Of a DNA stretch of 38,695 bases, positions 8,727-18,474 are shown piece after piece. The translations under genes were made by a program, and so were the position numbers. Where the stretch lies: assembly GCA_946622085.1 (NCBI GenBank), contig CAMOPD010000003.1:1-38695 (forward strand), in the 5' to 3' direction. The stretch comes from an uncultured Prevotellaceae bacterium (GTDB taxonomy: Bacteria > Bacteroidota > Bacteroidia > Bacteroidales > Bacteroidaceae). Each line of letters opens with the position of its first letter. Position 1 is the stretch's first letter. The notes under the pieces were generated by a model. It was not told the DNA's origin and made no database searches. It saw only the letters and a program-made list of their open reading frames with translations.

Positions 8727-8734
8727 TAATTTTG
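8727..8734 (+). promoter_or_regulatory. -7 box TAATTTTG upstream of the lptD-like gene
   Basis: TAATTTTGCA only 11 nt before ATG at 8746. Confidence 0.5.
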
Positions 8735-8745
8735 CACCTTGCAAA

Positions 8746-11646
8746 ATGAGAACGAAGTCTGTTATATTCATCTTGCTGTCGGTCGTTATCTTCATATTGG
8801 CCGATACGCACATGCCCTTTTCCCCGGAGAAAACATGGGGGAATAATGGCGACACCGTTCTCCATTTGCCCGACACTCCCGACACATTAAAACCCCAAAA
8901 CAGCGACCCTGCGGAGCCGAAGGACAGCACCTCAGACGCCCACTCTCCGGGCGAGATGCTGCCCGACAGCACTCTGCTGCCCGACACCCTGCTGGGCATG
9001 GACTCGCTGCAACGTGCCGTCTATCTGCACAACAAAGCCATCGACGACTCCATCAGCCTGGACAGCATGGCCCGCAACAAGAAAAACGGCATTGAGGCTC
9101 CGGTGGAATACGAAGCCGAGGACTCGCTCGTCTACGATGCCGCCTCCAAGCGAGTGTGGCTCTACGGCAAGTCGCACGTGAAGTATCAGAACATGGAGCT
9201 CAACAGCGAGAAGGTGAACATGAGCATGAACGACAACGTGGTTCATGCCACGGGTGTGGCCGACTCAACAGGTGCGCTGAGCGGACAGCCTGTGTTCCAG
9301 TGGGGCCAAGACACCTATGAGAACGACACCATTGCCTTCAACTTCAAAACCAAGAAGGGACTGATTACCAACGTCTACACGCAGCAGGAAGAAGGATATC
9401 TGACGAGCCAGAAAGCCAAGCGAAACGACGAGGGCGATATGTTCATTCAGCATGGCCGCTACACCACCTGCGAACTGCCCCACCCCGACTTCTACATCTC
9501 GTTGTCGCGCGCCAAGGTGCGTCCGGGCAAAGACGTGGTGTTCGGACCGGCCTATCTGGTGGTGTGCGATGTGCCGCTGCCGATAGCCATCCCCTACGGA
9601 TTCTTCCCCTTCACCAAGAGCTACAGCAGCGGTTTCATCATGCCCACCTATGGCGATGAGAGCGCCCGCGGATTCTATCTGCGCGACGGCGGCTACTATT
9701 TCGCCATCAGCGACAAGATGGACCTGAAACTCATCGGCGAAATCTACACCAAAGGCTCATGGGGCATCACCGCCACCACAAACTACAGAAAGCGCTACAG
9801 ATATAGCGGCAACTTCCTCTTCAGCTATCAGGACACGAAAAACGGCGATAAGGGCATGCCCGACTTCACCGAAGAGGAGAGCTTCAAGCTGCAGTGGAGC
9901 CATCGGCAAGACCAGAAGGCCAACCCCTTCAGCACGTTCTCGGCAAGCGTGAACTTCGCCACATCGAGCTTTGAGCGCAACAACCTGACGAGCATGTACA
10001 ACCCGCAGGCCATGACGCAGAGCACAAGAACGTCGAGCGTGAACTGGAGCACATCATTCTCGAGCATCGGACTGACGCTCAACAGCACCATGAACCTGAA
10101 CCAGAACATGCGCGACTCATCCATCAGCATGACGCTGCCCGACCTGAACATCTCGCTGAGCCGATTCTACCCCTTCAAGCGCAAACACGCTGCCGGAGCC
10201 GAGCGATGGTATGAGAAACTCTCCGTGAGCTATACCGGCCACTTCAGCAACTCCATCAACACCAAGGAAAGCGAGCTGATGCACACGAACATTATCAAAG
10301 ACTGGAAGAACGGCATGCAGCACCAGATTCCCATCAACGGCTCGTTCACGCTCTTCAACTACATCAATGTGAATCCCTCGTTCAACTTTACCGACCGCAT
10401 GTACACCAACAAGATTGTCAAGTCGTGGGACGAGGTGGGACAGCGCGAAGTGGCCGATACCATCTACGGTTTCAACAACGTCTACAACTGGAACCTCAGC
10501 ATGGGACTCTCCACCAAGCTCTATGGATTCTTCACTCCTTCGCGCAAGCTCTTCGGCGACAAGATTAGTGCCATTCGCCACGTCATCACCCCACAAGTGA
10601 ACTTCAGCTATGCGCCGGACTTCAGCGCCCAGCGCTATGGCTACTACAACACCTACCAGAAGACCGACGCCAACGGCAACGTGTCGCTCGTGCAATATTC
10701 ACCTTACGACGGCAGCCTCTACGGCGTGCCGGGCAAAGGGCGCACGGGAAGCATCTCTTTTGACGTGGGCAACAACGTGGAGATGAAAATAAAGACCGAC
10801 AAGGACACCACAGGATTCAAGAAAATCAGCATCATCGACGAACTCGGAGCCAGCATGTCGTACAACATGGCGGCCAAGGAGCGGCCTTGGAGCGACTTGA
10901 GCACCCGCATCCGACTGAAGCTCACCAAGAGCTACACGTTCAACATGAATGCCGTCTTCTCCACCTACGCCTACGACCTGGACGACGATGGCAAGCCCTA
11001 CATTGGCACCCACACCGAGTATAGCCGCGGACGCTTCGGACGCTTCCAGGGCATGTCGCAGAACCTCTCGTTCACGCTGAATCCCGAGACTTTCAAGAAA
11101 TGGTTCGGCAAAAAGGAGAAGGACGAGGACGAAGACAACGGCAACTCGTCGGACGACGATGACAGCGACACTGGCGTGGACACCAACATCGACGACGACA
11201 TGATGCGCGGACAGCGGGGAGCAAAGAAAGAGAATGCAGGACTGGCCGAAACCGACGGCGACGGATACATGACGTTCTCCATGCCCTGGAGCATCACTTT
11301 CGGCTATGGCATCACCATGCGCGAAAACACACAGGGGAAATTCAACACAAAAACCATGCGCTATCCCTACGGCTTCACCCAGACGCTCAACATGAGCGGC
11401 AACCTGAGACTCAGCGACGGATGGAACATTTCGTTCTCGAGCGGCTACGACTTCGAACACAAGGCTTTCTCGATGACTACGGCCTCACTGCAACGCGACC
11501 TGCACTGCTTCAACATGTCGTGCTCGGTGGTGCTGGCTCCCTATACCAGCTACAACTTCAGCTTCAGATGCAATGCCGCCACACTGACCGACGTGCTGAA
11601 ATACGACAAGAAGAGTGGCTATTCCAATGCCGTGCAGTGGTATTGA
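8746..11646 (+). CDS. LptD-like outer membrane LPS-assembly protein
   Basis: Signal sequence, OstA-like KRVWLYGKSHVKYQNMELNSEKVNMSMNDNVVHATGVADS, then a long beta-barrel with DFYISLSRAKVRPGKDVVFGPAYLVVCDVPLPIAIPYGFFPF; ends in an aromatic residue. Confidence 0.85.
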   Translation: MRTKSVIFILLSVVIFILADTHMPFSPEKTWGNNGDTVLHLPDTPDTLKPQNSDPAEPKDSTSDAHSPGEMLPDSTLLPDTLLGMDSLQRAVYLHNKAIDDSISLDSMARNKKNGIEAPVEYEAEDSLVYDAASKRVWLYGKSHVKYQNMELNSEKVNMSMNDNVVHATGVADSTGALSGQPVFQWGQDTYENDTIAFNFKTKKGLITNVYTQQEEGYLTSQKAKRNDEGDMFIQHGRYTTCELPHPDFYISLSRAKVRPGKDVVFGPAYLVVCDVPLPIAIPYGFFPFTKSYSSGFIMPTYGDESARGFYLRDGGYYFAISDKMDLKLIGEIYTKGSWGITATTNYRKRYRYSGNFLFSYQDTKNGDKGMPDFTEEESFKLQWSHRQDQKANPFSTFSASVNFATSSFERNNLTSMYNPQAMTQSTRTSSVNWSTSFSSIGLTLNSTMNLNQNMRDSSISMTLPDLNISLSRFYPFKRKHAAGAERWYEKLSVSYTGHFSNSINTKESELMHTNIIKDWKNGMQHQIPINGSFTLFNYINVNPSFNFTDRMYTNKIVKSWDEVGQREVADTIYGFNNVYNWNLSMGLSTKLYGFFTPSRKLFGDKISAIRHVITPQVNFSYAPDFSAQRYGYYNTYQKTDANGNVSLVQYSPYDGSLYGVPGKGRTGSISFDVGNNVEMKIKTDKDTTGFKKISIIDELGASMSYNMAAKERPWSDLSTRIRLKLTKSYTFNMNAVFSTYAYDLDDDGKPYIGTHTEYSRGRFGRFQGMSQNLSFTLNPETFKKWFGKKEKDEDEDNGNSSDDDDSDTGVDTNIDDDMMRGQRGAKKENAGLAETDGDGYMTFSMPWSITFGYGITMRENTQGKFNTKTMRYPYGFTQTLNMSGNLRLSDGWNISFSSGYDFEHKAFSMTTASLQRDLHCFNMSCSVVLAPYTSYNFSFRCNAATLTDVLKYDKKSGYSNAVQWY

Positions 11647-11700
11647 CAAGGCTTTTCGACATCCAGCCCCCCTGCAGATTCGCCACTGCATAGAAACAGC

Positions 11701-11766
11701 GAGCACGCTGCTCGATCGAAGCGAGCACGCCGCTCGCTTGGAGAGAGCACGCCGCTCGATCGACGA
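11701..11766. repeat. Three 22-bp tandem imperfect repeats, each with a GAGC-ACGCY-GCTC hairpin
   Basis: GAGCACGC starts at 11701, 11723 and 11745; intergenic between the lptD-like gene and 11906-14068. Confidence 0.9.
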
Positions 11767-11892
11767 AAGGAAGTAGGACGAGAATGCATGTCATGACTTT
11801 TCATAAACCGATTTCAACCTTTTTGAACCTTTTTCTTTGGTTGAACTCACGTTAATCTTCCATAATCTTTCGTGTTTCACAACAAATTTCCA

Positions 11893-11900
11893 TATCTTTG
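11893..11900 (+). promoter_or_regulatory. -7 box TATCTTTG abutting ATG at 11906
   Basis: CATATCTTTGCAAAGATG: only 5 nt between box and start codon. Confidence 0.6.
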
Positions 11901-11905
11901 CAAAG

Positions 11906-14068
11906 ATGAAACCTCGACTATCTATATTGCCGCTGATAGCGGCCTTGCTGATGAGCACTTTGCCAGGCAAGGCTGCTGAGGGGTCGGCACCCAAAAAAGA
12001 AAACAACACTGCCAACATCATCTCGGAGAAAGAACTGAAGCATCGCTCCATGGCGATGCTCGCACGGTTTATGGAATATGCCAAGAGCATCTATACCGAT
12101 GCAGGCGTCAACGCGCGGGGCGACTCGTGCGGCTACTTCAAGGCCTTGAAAGCCGGAGGCAGCGATGAAGACGGTGTTCGCACCAATGCCGACATAGCCA
12201 TGACGATGGCTTTTGTGGCTCGCTATGGCAAGGCCGATGGCGTGGACCTGCCCGCCGGGTTGACTGATGCCGACCTGCGCCGCATGGCCAAGCGCGCACT
12301 GACTTGGGCTTACAGCACCCATCGGGCCAATCAGCTGGTAGCCTGTGCCGATGGCAAGCACTGGGGAAGCCAGGGCGGCCAGTGGCAATGGGAGAGTTCG
12401 CTATGGGCCATGAGCGTAGCTTTGTGTGCCCACTTCCTGAACGCAGAGGGACCGATGGCAGAAAGCGTGAGAAAACTCATTGTGGCTGAAGCCGATGCGG
12501 AACTGGTGCGACAAGTGCCCACCAACTATCGCAACGACACCAAAGCCGAGGAGAACGGATGGGACGCCAACGTGCTGGCATGTGCTGTAGGCATGATGCC
12601 CAGCCACCCCCACTCCAAGCAATGGCGCGAAGCCATGTGCCGGTTTGGCTTCAACTGCTACACGGTGAAAGCCGACCAACAAGACACCACGATGGTGGCT
12701 GGCAGACACGCCAAAGACTGGTATGCAGGCGCAAACCTCTTCGACGACTTCACGCTGCAAAACCACAACTTTTTCCACACAAGCTATCAGAACGTAGTGA
12801 TGCAGGAACAGGCAGAAAGCATGGTTGTGGAAAAGCTGTTTGGGGGAGAGCCCACCACCGACATCTTCACCTGGCACTGGCAGGAAGTATGGAATGAGGT
12901 GTTGGCCCCCATGGCTCTTTGCGACGGCGAACTGGCCATGCCCAACGGCAACGACTGGAGTCTCTACTTAGGCGACCAGATGCCCGCCTACACAGCCATG
13001 GCTGCCTTCAAGCGCAATGGCGAAGCCCTGATGCTCGAAAGCCGTACACTCAGGCTAATAGAGGCACGCCAGGCCACCACTCCCAACGGCGCCTGGATGC
13101 TTCATGCTGACATAGGCCCACGGCGAATGGGCGTAACAGCCCACCGCGTGATGATGACATGGCTCATGCACGAACTCTTCTCTACCGCCGACCTGACGCC
13201 CGTCGGCTGGGAAACATTCCAGTACAACCATGCCAAGGCTAAAATCCTGCCGGCACAAAACATCATACGCTCTTTATCGGAAGAACGGTTCGTAAGTTTC
13301 TCGTGGAGCAACGGACTGAAAAACGCCAATTGCCTGATAGTGCCCAACCAAGCTGACGAACGGGCCAGAATCATTGTTCCCTACAGAAAGGGCGGAACAG
13401 GCAATCTGATTGGATATTACGGAAACGAGCCGTCGGAGCCAAGCGGCGAACTGAAGCTGGCAGGCAACACGCTGCAATGGATTGCCAGCGGACGAATGCT
13501 CGTAGGCGCAGGCAAGGCCCACCAGAATTTCGGCATTGCCGCCCTGCCCAGCAATGCGGTGGTGATGGTAGACGAACTGAAGGCGAGCTCGGCTGCCACG
13601 CTGGGCACCGACCGCGTGGGCATGCTGGCCATTTCTGTTGACCCTGTTTCCAAGCCTCAGCGCACACTCTACTGGGATGGCGGTTCCACTACGACCGACG
13701 GCTCAGAAATGGTGATAATGCCTTCGCGATGGGTGAACATTGACAACCAGATAGGCATCATCTCTCTGGACGAAAGGCCCATCATGGCCTTTGGCGACCG
13801 GGAACTCTGCAACTCCATCTATACCGCTAAGCTCTACCCGTCGTACGGAGAGAGCAGGGTGAGCACGCACGAGAATGACAACCGTCACCACCTTATTTAT
13901 TATATGAACGTGACTGCGGAGCAAACCGCACGACTCGCCCGAAAAGCCAGCGTGAAGACAAGCCCAGGCAAGAGCACCATGCACGTGGAAGACACCGACG
14001 GAAACAAATATCAGGTGGAAGCCAACCTCTCTGACCCAGACAAAAGAATTGTAACCAAAAAACTATAA
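11906..14068 (+). CDS. Secreted protein of unknown function, possibly (alpha/alpha)-barrel type
   Basis: Signal peptide MKPRLSILPLIAALLMSTLPGKAAEG followed by a 720-aa ORF with no stops; no confident family from memory. Confidence 0.75.
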   Translation: MKPRLSILPLIAALLMSTLPGKAAEGSAPKKENNTANIISEKELKHRSMAMLARFMEYAKSIYTDAGVNARGDSCGYFKALKAGGSDEDGVRTNADIAMTMAFVARYGKADGVDLPAGLTDADLRRMAKRALTWAYSTHRANQLVACADGKHWGSQGGQWQWESSLWAMSVALCAHFLNAEGPMAESVRKLIVAEADAELVRQVPTNYRNDTKAEENGWDANVLACAVGMMPSHPHSKQWREAMCRFGFNCYTVKADQQDTTMVAGRHAKDWYAGANLFDDFTLQNHNFFHTSYQNVVMQEQAESMVVEKLFGGEPTTDIFTWHWQEVWNEVLAPMALCDGELAMPNGNDWSLYLGDQMPAYTAMAAFKRNGEALMLESRTLRLIEARQATTPNGAWMLHADIGPRRMGVTAHRVMMTWLMHELFSTADLTPVGWETFQYNHAKAKILPAQNIIRSLSEERFVSFSWSNGLKNANCLIVPNQADERARIIVPYRKGGTGNLIGYYGNEPSEPSGELKLAGNTLQWIASGRMLVGAGKAHQNFGIAALPSNAVVMVDELKASSAATLGTDRVGMLAISVDPVSKPQRTLYWDGGSTTTDGSEMVIMPSRWVNIDNQIGIISLDERPIMAFGDRELCNSIYTAKLYPSYGESRVSTHENDNRHHLIYYMNVTAEQTARLARKASVKTSPGKSTMHVEDTDGNKYQVEANLSDPDKRIVTKKL

Positions 14069-14083
14069 CAACAAAAGAAAAAC

Positions 14084-15307
14084 ATGGATATTACCGAAAG
14101 ATTTCTTAATTACGTGAAGTTTGACACGCAATCAAGCGAAGACTCAGAGAGCGTGCCAAGTACATCAAAGCAACTGGTGTTTGCTGAATATCTGAAGAAA
14201 GAACTTGAAGACGAAGGATTCGATGACGTGGAAATGGACGAAAAAGGCTACATCTATGCCACACTAAAGGCCAACACCCGCAAGGAAATTCCCACCATCG
14301 GCTTTATCAGCCACTACGACACCAGCCCCGATTGCTCAGGAGAGAACGTGAAGCCGAGCATTGTGCGCAACTATGATGGTTCAGACATTGAGCTCTCGCC
14401 GGACATCGTGTCAAGCCCAAAGAAATTTCCTGAACTGCTTAGCCATGTGGGCGAAGACATCATCGTGACCGACGGAACCACGCTGCTCGGAGCCGACGAC
14501 AAGGCCGGCATCGCAGAAATCGTGCAAGCCATGTGCTACCTGCGCGACCACAAGGAAATCAAGCACGGCGATATCCGCATGGGATTCAATCCCGACGAGG
14601 AAATTGGCATGGGGGCTCACCACTTCGACGTGGAGAAGTTTGGATGCGAATGGGCCTACACCATGGATGGCGGCGACTTGGGCGACCTGGAATTCGAGAA
14701 CTTCAACGCCGCATCGGCCAAGATTTTCATCAAGGGCGTGAGCGTGCATCCTGGCTATGCCAAGGGCAAAATGATCAATGCCAACCGCCTGGCCGTGGAG
14801 TTTGCTTCCATGCTTCCTGCCGACCAGACCCCCGAAACCACCGAAGGCTATGAGGGATTCTATCATTTGCTGGGCATTGAGAGCAACATTGAGAACGCCC
14901 GTCTGAACTACATCATCCGCGATCACGACCGCGACCGCTTTGAAGACCGCAAGCTATTCATCGAACGCTGTGTGGAAAAGATGCAGAAAAAGTATGGTGA
15001 AGAGGCCATCAGATGTGAGGTGAAAGACCAATACTACAACATGAAGGAGAAAATAGACCCCAACATGCACGTCATCGACCTCGTACTCAAAGCCATGCAG
15101 GAATGCGACGTCCCCCCACGCGTGGAGCCCATCCGTGGAGGCACTGACGGCGCACAGCTCTCATTCAAGGGACTGCCATGCCCTAACATCTTCGCCGGCG
15201 GCGTGAATTTCCACGGCCCCTACGAATTCGTCAGCATACAAGTGATGGAGAAAGCCATGCAGGTGGTGGTGAAGATTTGCGAACTGACAGCCGCCTATAA
15301 CGACTAA
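14084..15307 (+). CDS. pepT: Peptidase T (tripeptide aminopeptidase)
   Basis: [88 protein letters not shown]. Confidence 0.96.
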   Translation: MDITERFLNYVKFDTQSSEDSESVPSTSKQLVFAEYLKKELEDEGFDDVEMDEKGYIYATLKANTRKEIPTIGFISHYDTSPDCSGENVKPSIVRNYDGSDIELSPDIVSSPKKFPELLSHVGEDIIVTDGTTLLGADDKAGIAEIVQAMCYLRDHKEIKHGDIRMGFNPDEEIGMGAHHFDVEKFGCEWAYTMDGGDLGDLEFENFNAASAKIFIKGVSVHPGYAKGKMINANRLAVEFASMLPADQTPETTEGYEGFYHLLGIESNIENARLNYIIRDHDRDRFEDRKLFIERCVEKMQKKYGEEAIRCEVKDQYYNMKEKIDPNMHVIDLVLKAMQECDVPPRVEPIRGGTDGAQLSFKGLPCPNIFAGGVNFHGPYEFVSIQVMEKAMQVVVKICELTAAYND

Positions 15308-15352
15308 ACCTTTGATTGACAGCAACAGAGCACACTCTTATCTAACAGGCAG

Positions 15353-17605
15353 ATGGCCGAACTTCCAACAATAATAAAGGACCTTGCACTGATTCTTGTC
15401 GTAGCAGGTGTTGTAACGCTCATTTTCAAGAAACTCAAGCAACCACTGGTGTTAGGCTATGTGGTGGCAGGATTCATGGTCTCTCCACACATGCCCTACA
15501 CCATGTCGGTAGTCGACACGGAGAACATTCACACATGGGCAGACATCGGCGTGATGTTCCTCCTGTTTTCCTTAGGACTCGACTTCTCGTTCAAGAAGAT
15601 TCTGAAGATGGGGGCTTCTCCAATCATCGCCACATGTACCATCGTGTTCTGTATGATGATGCTCGGCATCATGGTTGGGCATGCCTTCGGATGGGCCAAA
15701 ATGGACTGCATCTTCCTTGGCGGCATGCTCGCCATGTCGTCAACAACCATCATCTATAAGGCCTTCGACGACCTTGGTCTGCGGCAACAGCACTTTGCAG
15801 GACTTGTGATGAGTGTGCTCATTCTTGAAGACATTCTGGCCATTGTGATGATGGTGATGCTGGCGGCCATAGCCAGTGGCAACAATCCCGACGGCGGACA
15901 GATGCTCGGAAGCGTTGTGAAGATAGGCTTCTTCCTTGTGCTCTGGTTTGTGGTGGGCATCTTTGCCATTCCTCTGTTTCTGCGGCGTGTGCGCAAGTTG
16001 ATGAATAGCGAAGTGCTGCTCATCGTGTCGCTCGGACTTTGTTGCGCCATGGCCGTGCTGAGCACGAGCGTTGGCTTCAGTAGTGCCTTCGGTGCCTTTG
16101 TCATGGGAAGCATCCTGGCCGAAACCATTGAGGCGGAAAAAATCATCAAGCTCGTAGAGCCGGTGAAGAATCTCTTCGGAGCAATATTCTTTGTTTCGGT
16201 CGGCATGCTCGTCGACCCCAATATCCTCATAGCCTATGCTCTGCCCATCGTGGCACTGGTGATGACCATCCTTTTGGGCCAAGCCGTCTTCGGCTCTTTA
16301 GGGTTCATGCTGGCAGGTGAGTCGCTCAAATCGGCCATGAAGTGCGGATTCTCCATGGCTCAGATAGGCGAATTTTCGTTCATCATTGCCTCATTGGGCC
16401 TCTCGCTCGGCGTCATAGGCGATTTCCTCTATCCGGTGGTGGTGGCCGTATCAGTCATAACAACATTCCTCACACCTTACATGATACGGTTTGCCACACC
16501 GGCTTACAACCATCTGGAGCAGCACCTCTCGCCCAAATGGGTGCGCTCGCTCAACCATCTGAGCATGAGTCATCCCAACTCAACGGAACATGGACTCTGG
16601 CACAAGCTGCTCATCCAGATGGCAAGCAACACGCTCATCTATTCCATCCTCTCGGCAGCAGTCATTGCACTGATGTTCACCTTCTTCCTGCCCTTCATCC
16701 ACCAGGTGCTCCCAGGCAAAGAGATGCTCTGGTATGGCAATGCCATCACGGGGGTTGCTACCGTCCTGCTCATTTCACCCTTCCTCAGAGCCATGGTCAT
16801 GAAGAAGAACCACTCAGAAGAATTCAAAGCCCTTTGGCGCGAGAGCAACATCAACCACCTGCCGCTCATCTTCACCATCCTCGTTCGCATGGTCATTGCC
16901 ATGGGATTCATCTTCTACATCTGCCATCACCTTTCCCACTTCAGTCGTGCCATCATCATCACCATCGGCATTGTGGCCTTGATGACAATCATCTTCTCGC
17001 GGTGGATTAAGCATCGCAGCATCAAGCTGGAACGGCTCTTCATCCTGAACCTGCGGTCGCGCGACATTGAAGCCCAGGTGCATGGCCACAAACGCCCACT
17101 CTACGAAGGCCGTCTGCTCGACCGCGACATCCACATTGCCGACTTCGAGATTCCCACAGACTCGCAATGGTCGGGAATGACGCTTCGCGAGCTCAACCTG
17201 GGCAAGAAATACGGCATCCACGTGAGCAGCATCCTGCGAGCCGGACGGCGGTTCAACATACCCGACGGCAACGACCGCATCTTTCCGGGAGACACGCTGC
17301 AGGTGATTGGAAGCGACGACCAGCTGACCACCTTCAAGCATGCACTCGAAGAGGCTCTCTTTGAGGAGGACTATGAACTGGAGAAACGCGAGATGAAACT
17401 GCGTAGCATCGTCATTTCAGGCAACAGCCCCTTCGTTGGGCTCACCCTCCAGGAGAGTGGCATCCGCGACCAGTTCAACTGCATGGTGGTGGGCATTGAG
17501 GAAGGAAAAGAGAACCTCTCGCTGGTGAAGCCTTCCTACCGTTTCGAGAAAGGAGACATCATCTGGGTAGTGGGCGAAGAGGACAACCTGAACAAGCTGA
17601 AATAG
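15353..17605 (+). CDS. CPA2-family cation:proton antiporter with C-terminal TrkA_C-like domains
   Basis: KQPLVLGYVVAGFMVSPHMP...GVMFLLFSLGLDFSFKKILKMG, FSMAQIGEFSFIIASLGLSLG; two C-terminal RCK_C-like modules and no obvious nucleotide-binding TrkA_N. Confidence 0.88.
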   Translation: MAELPTIIKDLALILVVAGVVTLIFKKLKQPLVLGYVVAGFMVSPHMPYTMSVVDTENIHTWADIGVMFLLFSLGLDFSFKKILKMGASPIIATCTIVFCMMMLGIMVGHAFGWAKMDCIFLGGMLAMSSTTIIYKAFDDLGLRQQHFAGLVMSVLILEDILAIVMMVMLAAIASGNNPDGGQMLGSVVKIGFFLVLWFVVGIFAIPLFLRRVRKLMNSEVLLIVSLGLCCAMAVLSTSVGFSSAFGAFVMGSILAETIEAEKIIKLVEPVKNLFGAIFFVSVGMLVDPNILIAYALPIVALVMTILLGQAVFGSLGFMLAGESLKSAMKCGFSMAQIGEFSFIIASLGLSLGVIGDFLYPVVVAVSVITTFLTPYMIRFATPAYNHLEQHLSPKWVRSLNHLSMSHPNSTEHGLWHKLLIQMASNTLIYSILSAAVIALMFTFFLPFIHQVLPGKEMLWYGNAITGVATVLLISPFLRAMVMKKNHSEEFKALWRESNINHLPLIFTILVRMVIAMGFIFYICHHLSHFSRAIIITIGIVALMTIIFSRWIKHRSIKLERLFILNLRSRDIEAQVHGHKRPLYEGRLLDRDIHIADFEIPTDSQWSGMTLRELNLGKKYGIHVSSILRAGRRFNIPDGNDRIFPGDTLQVIGSDDQLTTFKHALEEALFEEDYELEKREMKLRSIVISGNSPFVGLTLQESGIRDQFNCMVVGIEEGKENLSLVKPSYRFEKGDIIWVVGEEDNLNKLK

Positions 17606-17710
17606 CCCCACGGGGAGTCTCTGTGCTCCAAAGGCAACTGCCAACACCACTTTTTTCAGGTTTTTAGCATAATTTTCCATTGACAATGGACGATTATCGG
17701 CTAAAAGTGT

Positions 17711-17718
17711 TACCTTTG
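17711..17718 (+). promoter_or_regulatory. -7 box TACCTTTG of the yhhQ-queF operon
   Basis: TACCTTTGCA; predicted start of transcription lies just upstream of the riboswitch. Confidence 0.6.
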
Positions 17719-17733
17719 CACCCGCAAAAAACA

Positions 17734-17769
17734 CAGGGGTACTTGCTCAACCCCCTTTAACAAAACAAG
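17734..17769 (+). promoter_or_regulatory. preQ1-I riboswitch aptamer
   Basis: CAGGGGTACTTGCTCAACCCCCTTTAACAAAACAAG: P1 AGGGG/CCCCU, AAC with the free C expected to pair preQ1, A-rich tail, and loop CUUG pairing with tail CAAG. Lies 3 nt before ATG of a YhhQ-family gene. Confidence 0.9.
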
Positions 17770-17772
17770 ACA

Positions 17773-18462
17773 ATGAAAAAGAAACAACCAACAGTGAGTG
17801 TGCTGTTCATGCTTTTCAGCATCCTCTTTTGTGTTTGCCTCATTGCGGCAAACCTCTTTGCAACAAAGCAGATTGCCCTTGGAAACATCAGCGTGACGGG
17901 AGGGCTCATCATTTTTCCCATTTCCTACATTGTGAACGACTGCGTGTGCGAAGTGTGGGGCTACAAGAAGACTCGACTGCTCATCTGGGTGGGCTTTGCC
18001 ATGAATTTCTTCTTTGTGCTCATGGGCGCATTGTGCGACCTCATACCCGCAGCCCCCTACTACACCAATACTGAGGGCTTCCATGGCGTATTCGGATTGG
18101 CTCCGCGCGTAGCCATGGCTTCGTTTTGCGCCTTCCTCGTGGGCTCGTTTCTCAATGCCTACGTGATGAGCCGCATGAAGATTGCCTCAAACGGCAACAA
18201 CTTCTCGGCACGCGCCATTTTGAGCACCATCGCAGGCGAAGGAGCCGACTCGCTCATCTTCTTTCCCCTCGCATTGGGAGGCGTAGTACCCACTGATGCC
18301 CTCATTCCTCTCATGCTCTGGCAAGTGGTACTCAAGACGGTCTACGAAGTCATTGCCCTGCCGCTCACCATCCGAGTGGTGAAGCTGCTCAAGGCCCACG
18401 AAGGCGAAGATGTGTATGACAACGGTATCAGCTACAACGTGCTGAACGTTCTAAGCATTTAA
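17773..18462 (+). CDS. yhhQ: Queuosine precursor transporter (YhhQ/VUT family)
   Basis: CLIAANLFATKQIALGNISVTGGLIIFPISYIVNDCVCEVWGYKKTR, typical YhhQ; preceded by a preQ1 riboswitch and followed by queF. Confidence 0.94.
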   Translation: MKKKQPTVSVLFMLFSILFCVCLIAANLFATKQIALGNISVTGGLIIFPISYIVNDCVCEVWGYKKTRLLIWVGFAMNFFFVLMGALCDLIPAAPYYTNTEGFHGVFGLAPRVAMASFCAFLVGSFLNAYVMSRMKIASNGNNFSARAILSTIAGEGADSLIFFPLALGGVVPTDALIPLMLWQVVLKTVYEVIALPLTIRVVKLLKAHEGEDVYDNGISYNVLNVLSI

Positions 18463-18474
18463 AAAAACAACAAT

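Noticed and set aside
11619-11804. Small - strand ORFs over the 22-bp array
   Set aside because: Arg/Ala-rich translations of the repeat with no start context or homology.
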